A stretch of DNA of 64,000 bases, taken from positions 1 through 64,000 of the forward strand of contig MWYZ01000080.1 of NCBI GenBank assembly GCA_002050365.1, written 5' to 3'. A program made the translations under genes and the position numbers. The notes beneath the pieces were generated by a model that was not told the DNA's origin, searched no databases, and worked only from the letters and a program-made list of their open reading frames with translations. Each line of letters opens with the position of its first letter. Positions within the stretch are counted from its first letter, which is position 1. This document shows positions 42,381 through 51,442 of this stretch, piece by piece. This DNA comes from Acidobacteria bacterium 28-1 (GTDB lineage: Bacteria > Acidobacteriota > Blastocatellia > Pyrinomonadales > Pyrinomonadaceae).

Positions 42381-43226
42381 ATGAATATCTTTAAAGTATC
42401 GGTTTTTTTCGTTTGTCTGGTTTTTCCCACCTCTGTTTTTGCCCAAAAAATGAAAGCCGAAGACGTGCTGGCAAAGCATTTAGAATCAATCGGCACGGCG
42501 GACATTCGCGTTTCGATCAAAACCCAAATTGTGGTTGGCGATGCGTTGGTTAAGTTTATATCGCCGAGGAATACTGATGTTCAAGGCAGAATCGTGCTGG
42601 CTTCGGCTGCTGAGAAAAACTTTTTAGGAATGAGCCTTAACGCCATCGAATATCCACAGGAGAAATTCAGCTTTGACGGCAAAAATGCAAAAGTTGGTTT
42701 TATCAAAGACGGCTTTCGCTCGAAGTTGGGTAATTTTGTTGTCGCCAACGATTTGCTACTCGAAGAAAGTCTGCTTGGCGGAACGCTTTCGACTTCTTGG
42801 GCGTTGCTCGATGTCGCTGCCAAAAAGCCGAAACTTTCCTTTGACGGCACGAAAAAAATTGACGGCAAAGAGGTTTATGTTTTGGGTTATTCGCCAAAAG
42901 GCGGCGGCGATGTTGACATAAAATTATATTTCGATAAAGAAACTTTTCGCCACGTTCGCACCGAATATAAACGCACTTCTTCCGCCGCAATCGGTCTCAG
43001 ACCGGAACAATCAAGCAGATTCAGCGAAAGCCGTTTGAAGATAACGGAAGATTTTTCGGACTTTAAGGCGGAGAAAGGCTTGACCTTGCCGCACAACTAT
43101 CGTCTGTTTTATTCGACTATCGGACAAAACGGAACAACCGAAATCGAGTGGAATTTTAATTTAACGGAATTTTCCTTTAACCAAAACCTCGCTCCGAATA
43201 CTTTCGTTATTGAGGCGACTAATTAA
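42381..43226 (+). CDS. secreted LolA-fold-like protein of unknown function
   Basis: 281 residues; signal peptide to 'SVFAQ', and TAGGAG ribosome site. The mature part, 'KAEDVLAKHLESIGTADIRVSIKTQIVVGDA' followed by beta strands and 'VYVLGYSPKGGGDVDIKLYFDKETFRHVRTEYKRT', resembles the outer-membrane lipoprotein-sorting (LolA/LolB-like) half-barrel. It is the first of three exported proteins in a row; the third (43788) has the same style. No lipobox. Confidence 0.65.
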   Translation: MNIFKVSVFFVCLVFPTSVFAQKMKAEDVLAKHLESIGTADIRVSIKTQIVVGDALVKFISPRNTDVQGRIVLASAAEKNFLGMSLNAIEYPQEKFSFDGKNAKVGFIKDGFRSKLGNFVVANDLLLEESLLGGTLSTSWALLDVAAKKPKLSFDGTKKIDGKEVYVLGYSPKGGGDVDIKLYFDKETFRHVRTEYKRTSSAAIGLRPEQSSRFSESRLKITEDFSDFKAEKGLTLPHNYRLFYSTIGQNGTTEIEWNFNLTEFSFNQNLAPNTFVIEATN

Positions 43227-43230
43227 ATTT

Positions 43231-43698
43231 ATGAGTTTGAAAAAGTTTTTCTTAACAGCAGCGTTGCTTTTGCTAACCTCACATTTTTGTTTTTCTCAAA
43301 CCATCAACAAAAATAAAACAGTCCTAGCTTCTTCCAATCAAGCCGCGCAGACTATTAAGTCTTCGCCCGCTTACGCCGAAGTCCTGCTGAGAAAAACCGA
43401 GCGCGAATCGGAGCTCGAAGAATTTTTGCTTGATTACACGGAAGAATTTCCGAAGGTCAAAGAAATAAAATTCGAGTTAGGTTTATTGAACAAAGAGATG
43501 AATAAAATTTTGGCGGTTAATAGCGCGGAGTCTGGAAAACTCACTTTGGCTTTGGGAAAACTGATAGTGCGAAAAATCGAACTTGAAACTGATTTGTGGA
43601 ATCTGCGGCGGCAATATAATGACGACCATCCGGAAGTCAAACGCGCGAAACGCAAGGTTGAAGTGTTTGAAAAGGCGGTAAAAGAAGTTCTGCTCTGA
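43231..43698 (+). CDS. secreted coiled-coil protein of unknown function
   Basis: 155 residues from ATG 43231 (MSLKKFFLTAALLLLTSHFC), signal peptide ending near 'CFSQ'. The mature region is helical, with 'LRKTERESELEEFLLDYTEEFPKVKEIKFELGLLNKEMNKIL' and 'LETDLWNLRRQYNDDHPEVKRAKRKVEVFEKAV'. This recalls the periplasmic coiled coil of chain-length proteins ('HPEV..AKRK') but without membrane helices. It follows the LolA-like gene by 4 bases. Confidence 0.65.
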   Translation: MSLKKFFLTAALLLLTSHFCFSQTINKNKTVLASSNQAAQTIKSSPAYAEVLLRKTERESELEEFLLDYTEEFPKVKEIKFELGLLNKEMNKILAVNSAESGKLTLALGKLIVRKIELETDLWNLRRQYNDDHPEVKRAKRKVEVFEKAVKEVLL

Positions 43699-43702
43699 AT
43701 AG

Positions 43703-43767
43703 TCTCGAGTCTTGAGTCTGAAGTCAAATGAATTGTTCGAGTTGACTTCAGACTCAAGACTCAAGAC
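43703..43767. repeat. heptanucleotide hairpin (GACTCAA type)
   Basis: GAGTCTTGAGTCTGAAGTCAA is mirrored by TTGACTTCAGACTCAAGACTCAAGAC with a 14-base loop. It is the intergenic spacer between two exported-protein genes. Confidence 0.85.
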
Positions 43768-43787
43768 TTAAAACTCAATAAAAATTT

Positions 43788-45311
43788 ATGAAACGAAGTT
43801 TGTTTTTAATAATTTTAATTCCCACATTTCTCTGCGTAGCAAACGTTGCGGCGCAATCACCAAGTAAGATTCTAAAGCAAGCGAACAAGGTTTTGGGCGG
43901 CGAGAAGGTTTTGCAGACGGTTCAGTCTTGGCAAAAGGCAGGGAAAATTACGCGACTAAAAGACAACGCGAGCGGCTCTTTCCAGATGCAAACGGCGCAG
44001 CCAAATTTTTACAATTCAAGATTTGATTTAAACGGTTTTGAAACGGAAGTCGGCTATAACGGAAAGTCTGGCTGGATGCGCGATTCACGCGACGGCTTGC
44101 GGACTTTGACCGGGGAGGCGAGCCGCGATTTTGCGGCTGAAGCTAATTTTAGGAACGCACGTTGGCTCGATTATAAAAAGCAAAAAGCTAAAATTACGAG
44201 CGGCGGAAAAGCCAATCTCAACGGCAACGCGGCGAATGTTTTGACGCTGACCACGGCGAAAGGCGTTTCGATAAAAATGTATTTTGACCAAACGACCGGA
44301 TTGTTAATCCGCGAAGAAATTCCTGCCGGAGATTTAATAAAAACTTTCGATTACGGCGATTATCAAGCGGTGAACGGCGTGAACGAACCTTTTACGATAA
44401 ACGCGAAAATTGGCGAAGACGCTTACGAAATCAAACTCGAGCAAGTTACGCACAACCAAACAATTGCTAAAGAAAACTTTGACTTCCCAAAAATCTCAGG
44501 CGAACCGCTGCCCGATATTCCCCGCCTTTTAATGGAACTCCAGAAAAACGAAGACAAGATTGACGAGATTTTAGAAGATTATTCCTATACGCAAAAAAGC
44601 ATCAAGCGCGAACTCGGCAAGGACGGCGTTTTGCGTGAAACCGAATCGGAAACTTTTCAGCTTTCGTTTCACAAAGGCAATCGAATTCGGCGACTCGTTG
44701 AGAAAAATGGTAAGCCTCTCTCGGAAAAAGAGCAGGCGGACGAAGATAAAAACGTGCAGAAGCGCGTGGCTGAAATCGAAAAAGAGATAGCCAAAAAAGA
44801 AGCGCGAGCCGTTTCGCAGACGGCGAACGGAACGCCTGAGGAAAACAATCAGCGCATTTCGACCGCCGAAGTTTTGCGGGCTTCACGGCTGGTCAATCCG
44901 CGCCGTGAACGATTTCGCGGGCGCGATGTTGTGGTTTTCGATTTTGAGCCGAATCCCGATTTTGATTTTAGGAACGCGAAAAGTTTTCTGAAATTTTTCG
45001 GCAAAACGGCAGGCGTAATGTGGATTGACGAGCAGGACAAACAAGTGGCGCGGCTCGAAGCATTTTTGTTCGACGACTTCAAAATCGCCGGCGGTTTGCT
45101 CGCCAATCTAAAAAAAGGCGCGTCGTTTGCGCTCGAACAAGAGCGCGTCAATGACGAAATCTGGCTGCCATCGGTCGCGGACATTAACCTTTCCGTCAAA
45201 GTACTTCTGGTCAAAGGCATTAATGTCAATCAAATTTTGAAGTCTTATAATTATCGAAAATTCAAGACGGAAGTTAAAGACTCGAAAGTTGATGAGATAA
45301 AAAATCCTTAA
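43788..45311 (+). CDS. secreted LolA-fold-like protein, two-domain, unknown function
   Basis: 507 residues; signal peptide to 'NVAAQ'. The N-terminal half (about 25-235) has the lipoprotein-sorting style: 'VLGGEKVLQTVQSWQKAGKITRLKDNASGSFQMQ', 'NVLTLTTAKGVSIKMYFDQTTGLLIREEI', then 'FDYGDYQAVNGVNEPFTI'. The C-terminal half, with a charged coiled coil (~315-345), carries a second beta domain with 'VMWIDEQDKQVARLEAFLFDDFKIAGGL'. It probably handles lipid or binds outer-membrane material (inference). Confidence 0.65.
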   Translation: MKRSLFLIILIPTFLCVANVAAQSPSKILKQANKVLGGEKVLQTVQSWQKAGKITRLKDNASGSFQMQTAQPNFYNSRFDLNGFETEVGYNGKSGWMRDSRDGLRTLTGEASRDFAAEANFRNARWLDYKKQKAKITSGGKANLNGNAANVLTLTTAKGVSIKMYFDQTTGLLIREEIPAGDLIKTFDYGDYQAVNGVNEPFTINAKIGEDAYEIKLEQVTHNQTIAKENFDFPKISGEPLPDIPRLLMELQKNEDKIDEILEDYSYTQKSIKRELGKDGVLRETESETFQLSFHKGNRIRRLVEKNGKPLSEKEQADEDKNVQKRVAEIEKEIAKKEARAVSQTANGTPEENNQRISTAEVLRASRLVNPRRERFRGRDVVVFDFEPNPDFDFRNAKSFLKFFGKTAGVMWIDEQDKQVARLEAFLFDDFKIAGGLLANLKKGASFALEQERVNDEIWLPSVADINLSVKVLLVKGINVNQILKSYNYRKFKTEVKDSKVDEIKNP

Positions 45312-45339
45312 CCCAATTAGATTTTTCGCTCTTTCCTAC

Positions 45340-45412
45340 ATTTACCATTTACCATTAATCATCTATCATTCAAACGTAATCTGATAAATGTTCAATGGTA
45401 AATGATAAATGA
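45340..45412. repeat. heptanucleotide hairpin (TTTACCA type)
   Basis: TTTACCATTTACCATTAATCATCTATCATT faces AATCTGATAAATGTTCAATGGTAAATGATAAATGA. The end of the right arm contains the coaD start codon (ATG 45409). Confidence 0.8.
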
Positions 45413-45906
45413 GTTTACGCCGCGCCATTTTTCCCGGTTCATTCGACCCTTTAACGAACGGTCATCTCGACATTATAAGGCGCAGTTTGCCGCTCTTCGA
45501 TGAAATCATCATCGCCGTTTTAAATAATCCAGAGAAAAATCCGATGTTTTCCGTTGAGGAGCGATGCGAGATGCTGCGGGAAATTCTGTCCGAAGTCGAA
45601 GCCGGCAAATGCTGTCTGACAGTGGACAGCTTTTCTGGTTTGACCGCCGATTTCGCCAAGAAGAAACGCGCGGCGGCGATTGTGCGCGGCATTCGCGCCA
45701 TTTCTGATTATGAATATGAACTGCGAATGGCGTTGATGAATCGACGACTCGAACCCGAAATCGAAACGGTTTTTCTGATGGCGGCGGAAGAGTATTCTTA
45801 CGTTTCTTCAAATTTGATGAAACAAATTTTCACGCTCGGCGGGCGCGTCGAAGGCTTAATTCCCGCGCTGGTCGAAGCAAAGATGCGTGAGAAATTGAAG
45901 AAGTAA
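45409..45906 (+). CDS. coaD: phosphopantetheine adenylyltransferase
   Basis: 165 residues. The nucleotidyltransferase motif is 'IFPGSFDPLTNGHLDII' (T-N-G-H), followed by 'AIVRGIRAISDYEYELRMALMNRRL', 'ETVFLMAAEEYSYVSSNLMKQIFTLGG'. It makes dephospho-CoA from 4'-phosphopantetheine and ATP. The ATG lies inside repeat DNA and there is no good ribosome site; MSLRR is nevertheless the natural start. The VOC gene follows after one base. Confidence 0.96.
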   Translation: MSLRRAIFPGSFDPLTNGHLDIIRRSLPLFDEIIIAVLNNPEKNPMFSVEERCEMLREILSEVEAGKCCLTVDSFSGLTADFAKKKRAAAIVRGIRAISDYEYELRMALMNRRLEPEIETVFLMAAEEYSYVSSNLMKQIFTLGGRVEGLIPALVEAKMREKLKK

Positions 45907-45907
45907 A

Positions 45908-46291
45908 ATGAAGAAAATAAAAAAATTATTGATTCTCAGAGTGCAACACGCGCAAATTACCATTCCGAACGGCGCGGAAATGAAGGCGCGAGAATTTTAT
46001 TGTGAGTTGCTGGGCTTAAAGGAAATTCCGAAACCCGAAGTATTACAAACGCGCGGCGGATTTTGGCTCGAAATCGGCGGTTTTCAAATCCACGTCGGAA
46101 CGGAAGATAACTTCGACCGAACCAAGACCAAAGCACACGTTGCTTACGAAGTGGAAAATTTAGACGCTTGGCGCGAAAAATTTACTGAAAGCGGCGTTGA
46201 GATAATAGAAGGAATTCCGATTCCGCATTACTCGCGTTTTGAATTTCGTGACCCGTTCGGAAATCGTGTAGAATTTTTAGAAAGTTTTTGA
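45908..46291 (+). CDS. VOC (glyoxalase/bleomycin-resistance) superfamily protein
   Basis: 127 residues with the two beta-alpha-beta-beta-beta modules: 'VQHAQITIPNGAEMKAREFYCELLGLKEIPKPE' and 'AHVAYEVENLDAWREKFTESGVEIIEGIPIPHYSRFEFRDPFGNRVEFLE'. Metal-ligand candidates are His14 and the late Glu. Reaction unknown. It is probably co-transcribed with coaD. Confidence 0.85.
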   Translation: MKKIKKLLILRVQHAQITIPNGAEMKAREFYCELLGLKEIPKPEVLQTRGGFWLEIGGFQIHVGTEDNFDRTKTKAHVAYEVENLDAWREKFTESGVEIIEGIPIPHYSRFEFRDPFGNRVEFLESF

Positions 46292-46362
46292 AAAATTCCC
46301 GTAAATTTTATGGTTGCTTTTGCACGACTAAATGATTTTAGCAAGTAAGGAGATTCAATAAA

Positions 46363-47367
46363 ATGAAAACAGCATCAGCATTTTTGTTTATTATTTTGTT
46401 TTGCATTGTTCAAATTTATTCTCAGCAACCGACTGATAGCGATGAGGTAATTAGGGTTGACACTTCGCTAGTAGTCGTGCCGACCAGAGTAACCGACCGC
46501 CGCAACCGAAACATCACCGATTTAAAGAAGGAAGATTTTCGTCTTTTCGAGGACGGCATCGAACAAACTATCGAAAGTTTTGAAGATGTTTCCGCACCTT
46601 TCACCATCGCCTTAGTGCTTGATGTCAGCGATTCGACGACGAATAAACTACAAAGTATAAAGGCGGCGGCAATCGCGTTTTTAGATCAATTGCGCCCGAA
46701 CGACCGCATATTAGTTTTTACCTTCGATAAATACTTGAATAAAATCGCCGACGGAACGGTGGAAGATTTGGGGAACGTCCAAAACTCCATCGCTTTTTCT
46801 CAAACGGGCGGCGGCACAAGTCTTTATGACGCAACGACAAGCATCAACGTTGATTACTTCGGAAAAATTGGCGGAAAAAAAGCGATGATTATTTTTACCG
46901 ACGGCATTGATACGACAAGCGTTCATCAAACTTTCGCTCGCTCCGTGCGTTTAGCGGAAGAATCCGACGTTTTAATTTACCCGATTCAATATGAAACCGT
47001 CGAAGAAGTTTTAAGGTCGAAACCGAAAATAACCGATATGCAGTCCGGCGCAAATGTTCAATTCGTCACGGCGAAAGGCGAACCGTTACCGGCGGCATAT
47101 AAACATGGAACTTTGTATCTGCGCTCGCTGGCAAACGGCACGGGTGGAACATTTTTTTACGCCGACACGATTAAGAATCTACAAAAATCGTTCGCCAAAA
47201 TCGCTCAGGAACTCGGTCAATTTTACGGTTTAAGTTATTACCCGCAAAATCAAACAGCAGACGCTAAAAGACGAAAAATAAAAGTAACGGTTAGCGTGCC
47301 GAACGCAGTCATCGAACCGCGCAAAACGTATATTTTCAATGAATTGAGAAAAAAAGTAAAAAATTAG
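46363..47367 (+). CDS. secreted VWA protein, VWFA-related acidobacterial domain
   Basis: 334 residues; signal peptide to 'IYSQQ'; AAGGAG ribosome site. After 'VIRVDTSLVVVPTRVTDRRNRNITDLKKEDFRLFEDGIEQTIESFEDVSAPFTIALVLDVSDST' comes a von Willebrand A domain with the MIDAS residues DVSDST, 'TGGGTSLYDA' and 'IFTDGIDTTS'. This architecture is the family named for Acidobacteria, where many paralogues occur. Function unknown; adhesion or protein-protein contact is likely. It supports the taxonomic placement. Confidence 0.88.
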   Translation: MKTASAFLFIILFCIVQIYSQQPTDSDEVIRVDTSLVVVPTRVTDRRNRNITDLKKEDFRLFEDGIEQTIESFEDVSAPFTIALVLDVSDSTTNKLQSIKAAAIAFLDQLRPNDRILVFTFDKYLNKIADGTVEDLGNVQNSIAFSQTGGGTSLYDATTSINVDYFGKIGGKKAMIIFTDGIDTTSVHQTFARSVRLAEESDVLIYPIQYETVEEVLRSKPKITDMQSGANVQFVTAKGEPLPAAYKHGTLYLRSLANGTGGTFFYADTIKNLQKSFAKIAQELGQFYGLSYYPQNQTADAKRRKIKVTVSVPNAVIEPRKTYIFNELRKKVKN

Positions 47368-47414
47368 CCGTTGCTTTTTGCTTGTACTCTCACCCTAAAT
47401 TTTCGAAAGATTTT

Positions 47415-48605
47415 ATGACTAACTTTCCCGTCTCCGCAAACGTCGCCAAAATGAAGATGTCTTCCACGCTGAAAGCCGGACAAACGGCGGCTAATCTGCG
47501 CGACCAAGGTTTTGACGTGATTGATTTGACTTTGGGCGAGCCGGATTTTCCCACGCCCGAATTTATCAAAGAATACGCCTGTGAAGGTTTGCAGAAAAAT
47601 TTGACGAAATACACACCGACCGCCGGGCTGAAAAGTTTTCAGGAATCAATTGTCGAATTTTACGCGGAGGAATTCGGCGCGAACTTTTCACCGAAAGAAA
47701 TCATCGCCACCGACGGCGGCAAGCAGGCGCTTTTTAACGCCGCCTGCACCTTATTAAATCCGGGCGACGAAGTTTTAATTCCGAAACCGTATTGGGTAAC
47801 TTTTCCCGAAATTGCTAATTTCATAAACGCGAAAAGCATTTTTATCGAAACCGAAGAAACGAATTTTATTTTAACCGCCGAGCAAGTCAAAAATTCAATT
47901 ACCGACAAGACGAAACTTTTAATCGTCAATTCGCCGAACAATCCAACCGGAAGAGTTATTCCCGCCGATGAGATGCGACGGATTATTGAAGTTTGCGCGG
48001 AGAGAAATGTTTATGTTCTAACCGATGAATGTTATCTGTTTTTCGCCTATCCGCCCACCGAAGTTTTTACATCCGCGAGTTTGCCCGAAGATTTGCGACA
48101 ATTTGTTTGCGTTGCGGGTTCGTTTTCAAAAACATACGCGATGACGGGTTGGCGAATCGGTTATACGATTGCGAATGAAGATTGGACGCGAGAGATGACA
48201 AAACTTCAAAGTCACTCGACTTCGCATCCGACATCTTTCGTCCAATACGCTTGCGGGCGGGCGATGGAAAATCACGCAGGTTCAAAAGCGGCGGTGGGTG
48301 CAATGCTTGCCGAATATGAACGGCGAAAAGACTGGCTGATTCCCGCTTTGCAAGCAATCGAAAATTTCAAATGCGCGATGCCCGAAGGCGCGTTCTACGC
48401 ATTCGTTGACGTAAGAAATTTATTAGGCGACCGGTTCAAAACTTCCGCCGATTTCGCCGATTTTTTATTAAATAAATCTCATGTCGTCGTTACCGACGGT
48501 GAAGGTTTCGGCGCGGACGGATTTTTGCGATTTTCTTATGCGACTTCGATGGAGAATTTGCAAAATGCGGTTGAGCGAATTAGGAAAGTTTTAGAACAAT
48601 TGTAG
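47415..48605 (+). CDS. class I aminotransferase (aspartate aminotransferase type)
   Basis: 396 residues from ATG 47415 (MTNFPVSANVAKMKMSSTLK); the track start is a TTG upstream. PLP fold type I: 'VIDLTLGEPDFPTPEFI', 'IIATDGGKQALFNAACTLLNPGDEVLIPKPYWVTF', 'NSPNNPTGRVIP', 'DECYLFFAY' and the Lys motif 'GSFSKTYAMTGWRIGY'. It transfers an amino group between aspartate (or related) and 2-oxo acids. Stand-alone gene. Confidence 0.95.
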   Translation: MTNFPVSANVAKMKMSSTLKAGQTAANLRDQGFDVIDLTLGEPDFPTPEFIKEYACEGLQKNLTKYTPTAGLKSFQESIVEFYAEEFGANFSPKEIIATDGGKQALFNAACTLLNPGDEVLIPKPYWVTFPEIANFINAKSIFIETEETNFILTAEQVKNSITDKTKLLIVNSPNNPTGRVIPADEMRRIIEVCAERNVYVLTDECYLFFAYPPTEVFTSASLPEDLRQFVCVAGSFSKTYAMTGWRIGYTIANEDWTREMTKLQSHSTSHPTSFVQYACGRAMENHAGSKAAVGAMLAEYERRKDWLIPALQAIENFKCAMPEGAFYAFVDVRNLLGDRFKTSADFADFLLNKSHVVVTDGEGFGADGFLRFSYATSMENLQNAVERIRKVLEQL

Positions 48606-48613
48606 TCGAATTT

Positions 48614-48719
48614 AAATTTCACCGCCGAGACGCAGAGGTTTCGCAGAGGAACGCGGAGATAAATTGAAAATCTCTGCGCCGGCTCTGCGAGAATTCTCTG
48701 CGTCTCGGCGGTGAAATTT
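48614..48719. repeat. large GC-rich hairpin (CACCGCCGAGACGCAGAG type)
   Basis: AAATTTCACCGCCGAGACGCAGAG is perfectly mirrored by CTCTGCGTCTCGGCGGTGAAATTT, with a second pair TCGCAGAG/CTCTGCGA inside. This word is a familiar interspersed repeat of several high-complexity bacterial genomes. It separates the aminotransferase and aldo/keto reductase genes and could also terminate transcription. Confidence 0.85.
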
Positions 48720-48761
48720 TGCGATTAAGTTTAAACAATAAAAACAACAAGGGGAATTTTT

Positions 48762-49715
48762 ATGAAATACAGACAATTAGGCGACAGCGATTTACAAATT
48801 TCGGAAATCAGTTTGGGGTCGTGGCTGACTTATTCCGGCGGAGTCGAACGCGAAGCAGCCGAACAATGCGTTCGCAAGGCTTTCGAGGTCGGCATTAATT
48901 TTTTCGACACGGCGAACATTTATGGCAAAGGCGCGTCCGAACTATTTTTGGGCGAAGTGTTAAAAAATGTTCCGCGTGAATCATATATTTTGGCGACGAA
49001 GTTGTATTTTCCGATGACTGAAACCGACAGCGGTTTATCACGCGTGCAAATTCATAAACAACTAAACGATTCGCTTCGCAGATTGCAGACCGATTATGTT
49101 GACCTTTATCAATGTCATCGTTACGACGAAAACACGCCGCTCGAAGAAACAATGATTGCTTTGACGGAAGTCGTGCAGGAAGGCAAAGCGCGTTATATTG
49201 GTTTCAGCGAATGGAACGCCGAACAAATCAAAGCCGCGATTGAGATAACCGGAATTGAGAAATTCATGTCTAGCCAGCCGCAATATTCAATCTTGTGGCG
49301 TGAACCGGAAGCGGAAGTTTTTCCCGTTTGCGCCGAAAACGGCATCGGGCAAATTGTCTGGTCGCCGCTCGCGCAGGGCGTTTTAACCGGAAAATATAAA
49401 GCCGGGCAACCGATTCCGCAGGATTCTCGCGCGGCAAATGATTTGATGAACGTGTTTATTGACCGTTTATTGACCGAGCCGATTTTGAACGCAGTCGAGA
49501 GATTGCGCCCGATCGCCGCCAGCGAAAATCTTTCGCTGGCGCAGTTTGCTCTGGCTTGGGTTCTTCGTGATAAACGAGTTTCTTCGGCAATCATCGGCGC
49601 TACTCGCCCCGAACAAGTCGCTGATAACGCAGCCGCCTCGGGCGTTCGCCTTTCACCGGAAACTTTAACGGCAATTGATGAAATAATAAAGTCGGTTATT
49701 CTTAGTGCTGATTAG
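48762..49715 (+). CDS. aldo/keto reductase
   Basis: 317 residues. The NADPH-dependent (alpha/beta)8 barrel has the catalytic tetrad in 'FFDTANIYGKGASE' (Asp, Tyr), 'ILATKLYF' (Lys) and 'VDLYQCHRYD' (His). 'LSLAQFALAWVLRDKRVSSAIIGATRPEQVADN' is the cofactor clamp. It is closest in style to the potassium-channel beta-subunit/YghZ group. It has an AAGGGGAATTTTT leader. Physiological substrate unknown. Confidence 0.93.
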   Translation: MKYRQLGDSDLQISEISLGSWLTYSGGVEREAAEQCVRKAFEVGINFFDTANIYGKGASELFLGEVLKNVPRESYILATKLYFPMTETDSGLSRVQIHKQLNDSLRRLQTDYVDLYQCHRYDENTPLEETMIALTEVVQEGKARYIGFSEWNAEQIKAAIEITGIEKFMSSQPQYSILWREPEAEVFPVCAENGIGQIVWSPLAQGVLTGKYKAGQPIPQDSRAANDLMNVFIDRLLTEPILNAVERLRPIAASENLSLAQFALAWVLRDKRVSSAIIGATRPEQVADNAAASGVRLSPETLTAIDEIIKSVILSAD

Positions 49716-49785
49716 GCAAAATTCTTTTCTAAATTATGTGAATCGACACTAAAAAGAAAAATCAGTTTAATATAAAAGTTAATCG

Positions 49786-49906
49786 TTAGTCGGGAGCGCA
49801 GGCATCTTGCCTGCCACGGCGCCAAGCAATCTAAAATTGCCGATTATCAACCGTTTTAGATTGCTAATGCAATCCTGGCAGGCAAGATGCCTGCGCTCCC
49901 GACTAA
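49786..49906. repeat. REP-like 121-base hairpin element
   Basis: TTAGTCGGGAGCGCAGGCATCTTGCCTGCCA (49786-49816) is a perfect inverted match to 49876-49906 over 31 bases. An inner AGCAATCTAAAA/TTTTAGATTGCT stem is also present. The GGGAGCGCAGGCATCTTGCCTGC core is itself near-palindromic. It looks like a non-autonomous REP/BIME-type element mobilised in trans by a RAYT transposase; none is seen in the window. Confidence 0.85.
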
Positions 49907-49944
49907 AACACTTTTTTGGATTAACTGTTTGGTACTGATTCACA

Positions 49945-50026
49945 TAATTTAAAATTCAAGATTTAAGATTAAAATTCAAGTTTCGATCCTTCAATCCTAT
50001 AAATCAAGAATCCTAGATCTTCAATC
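49945..50026. repeat. degenerate AT-rich repeat words
   Basis: AATTTAAAATTCAAGATTTAAGATTAAAATTCAAG and 'CAAGAATCCTAGATCTTCAATCTTA' contain decayed TTCAAGA/TTTAAGA heptamers. No gene. Together with the REP-like element they fill the 311-base gap. Confidence 0.5.
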
Positions 50027-51196
50027 TTATTTGAGGCGTGGTCGGTCACGATACCACGGCGTTTTGAAGCGGAAGAGATTAGCGATGGTGCGCGTCGGGC
50101 TGAGCAGCATACGGCTGAAAATAATAACGTAAAAGTTGTCTGTTCGGCGCTCGATGCGTTCCATCACAAAGCGGTCGATAGCATCCTCTGCGATGAGCAT
50201 TGCCGTTCCGCCGAGCGGAGTCGTCACAAGGTCTTCGTAGGTTTGTTTGCCTTTTAAGCCGACGTTACCGATTGAGGCTTGACTGATCGGTCCGATTTCA
50301 AACTGCGTACTCCACGCGGCTGACCACACCAACGCTTTCATACGGCTTCGCCAATAATCCGCCGATTTGCCGAAACGCTGTTTCAATCCTTTTGGGTCAT
50401 TTTGGACTTGTATAAAACCAGTGAATGAGCCTTGCATCGGATGTGCGATATAGTTCGTAAAAAATCTGCCGCCGTCCGCCCAACCGTGCAAGGATTTTAC
50501 CGATTTAATGTAATCGCCGAAGAAATTGCCTTTTAGTTCGCGCCGCGTCTTTGCCTGCGTGAAGGCATAACCGTGCTGTATGGCGAGAAACATCAACGAC
50601 TGCTTAATCGCCGAACGCCACCGAAAACTTTGATCAATTTTATTTGCGGTATCATCCAGCGCATCTTCATCGTTAGAAAACGAGTTTGCGCCTTGTGATT
50701 TTGAAGCGGAATAATAAATACGTTTGTCTTTTTCAGACTTGCTTTCTTTTTGATTAAACGAAAAAGATTTGACGTTTAAACCGTCGGTTGGACGAAAATA
50801 CTGGGAAGAATTTCTAATAAAAATATCCGGCTGAAAAATTAGACGTGGATTTTTTGCCCAATCGCCGGATAATAATTCTCTGTAACGACGTTCTAAATTA
50901 ATGTTCGACTTTGTATTCGGCGCGGCTTTGTCATATTGTTCGCGCCCGCGCGTGGCAGAGATGTTTGCGCGAATGTAATATTTTGAAGACGAATCTTCCG
51001 AATTGTCGTCGTTGAGATTTTCTCCCAAAACAATTTCGCCATCTGTTTGTGGCTCGATTTCTAATGTTTTCGATTGCAGTTCGGAAGACGAAATTTGCCG
51101 CCAATCTTTATCTTGGGCAAAAACAGTTTGTGAGCAAACTACAAACAAAATCAAAAAGGAAAGCGGAAAAAATCGCTTTACATTATTTAAAGACAT
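50027..51196 (-). CDS. large secreted protein of unknown function
   Basis: 389 residues; signal peptide to 'TVFAQ'. A polar region (30-180) precedes a more ordered part: 'GDYIKSVKSLHGWADGGRFFTNYIAHPMQGSFTGFIQVQNDP' and 'WSTQFEIGPISQASIGN', which recall DUF3943-type outer-membrane-associated proteins. It ends in a basic tail. It lies downstream of the ABC transporter operon but 246 bases away, so it is probably independent. That gap (51197-51442) shows no recognisable feature. Confidence 0.6.
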   Translation of the reverse strand: MSLNNVKRFFPLSFLILFVVCSQTVFAQDKDWRQISSSELQSKTLEIEPQTDGEIVLGENLNDDNSEDSSSKYYIRANISATRGREQYDKAAPNTKSNINLERRYRELLSGDWAKNPRLIFQPDIFIRNSSQYFRPTDGLNVKSFSFNQKESKSEKDKRIYYSASKSQGANSFSNDEDALDDTANKIDQSFRWRSAIKQSLMFLAIQHGYAFTQAKTRRELKGNFFGDYIKSVKSLHGWADGGRFFTNYIAHPMQGSFTGFIQVQNDPKGLKQRFGKSADYWRSRMKALVWSAAWSTQFEIGPISQASIGNVGLKGKQTYEDLVTTPLGGTAMLIAEDAIDRFVMERIERRTDNFYVIIFSRMLLSPTRTIANLFRFKTPWYRDRPRLK

Positions 51197-51442
51197 CCTT
51201 TGTTACCTCAATATAGAATAAATTTCACCGAGTAAGACGCGCGAGAGCATTAGTTATGGGAAAGGCTGCATCGGTGTTGCAGATAAACTAAAAGCGCAAA
51301 TCTTCTTCTGCAGTTTATATTAAATCATTTGTTAAATTAACAAAAATCCATTGTCAAGTAAATTCAATAATTTCTTTATTAAAATCAGAAAAGTGTCGAC
51401 TGCTCGGTCAACGTCTAATAGGCAAATTTTAATTTTTACAGG

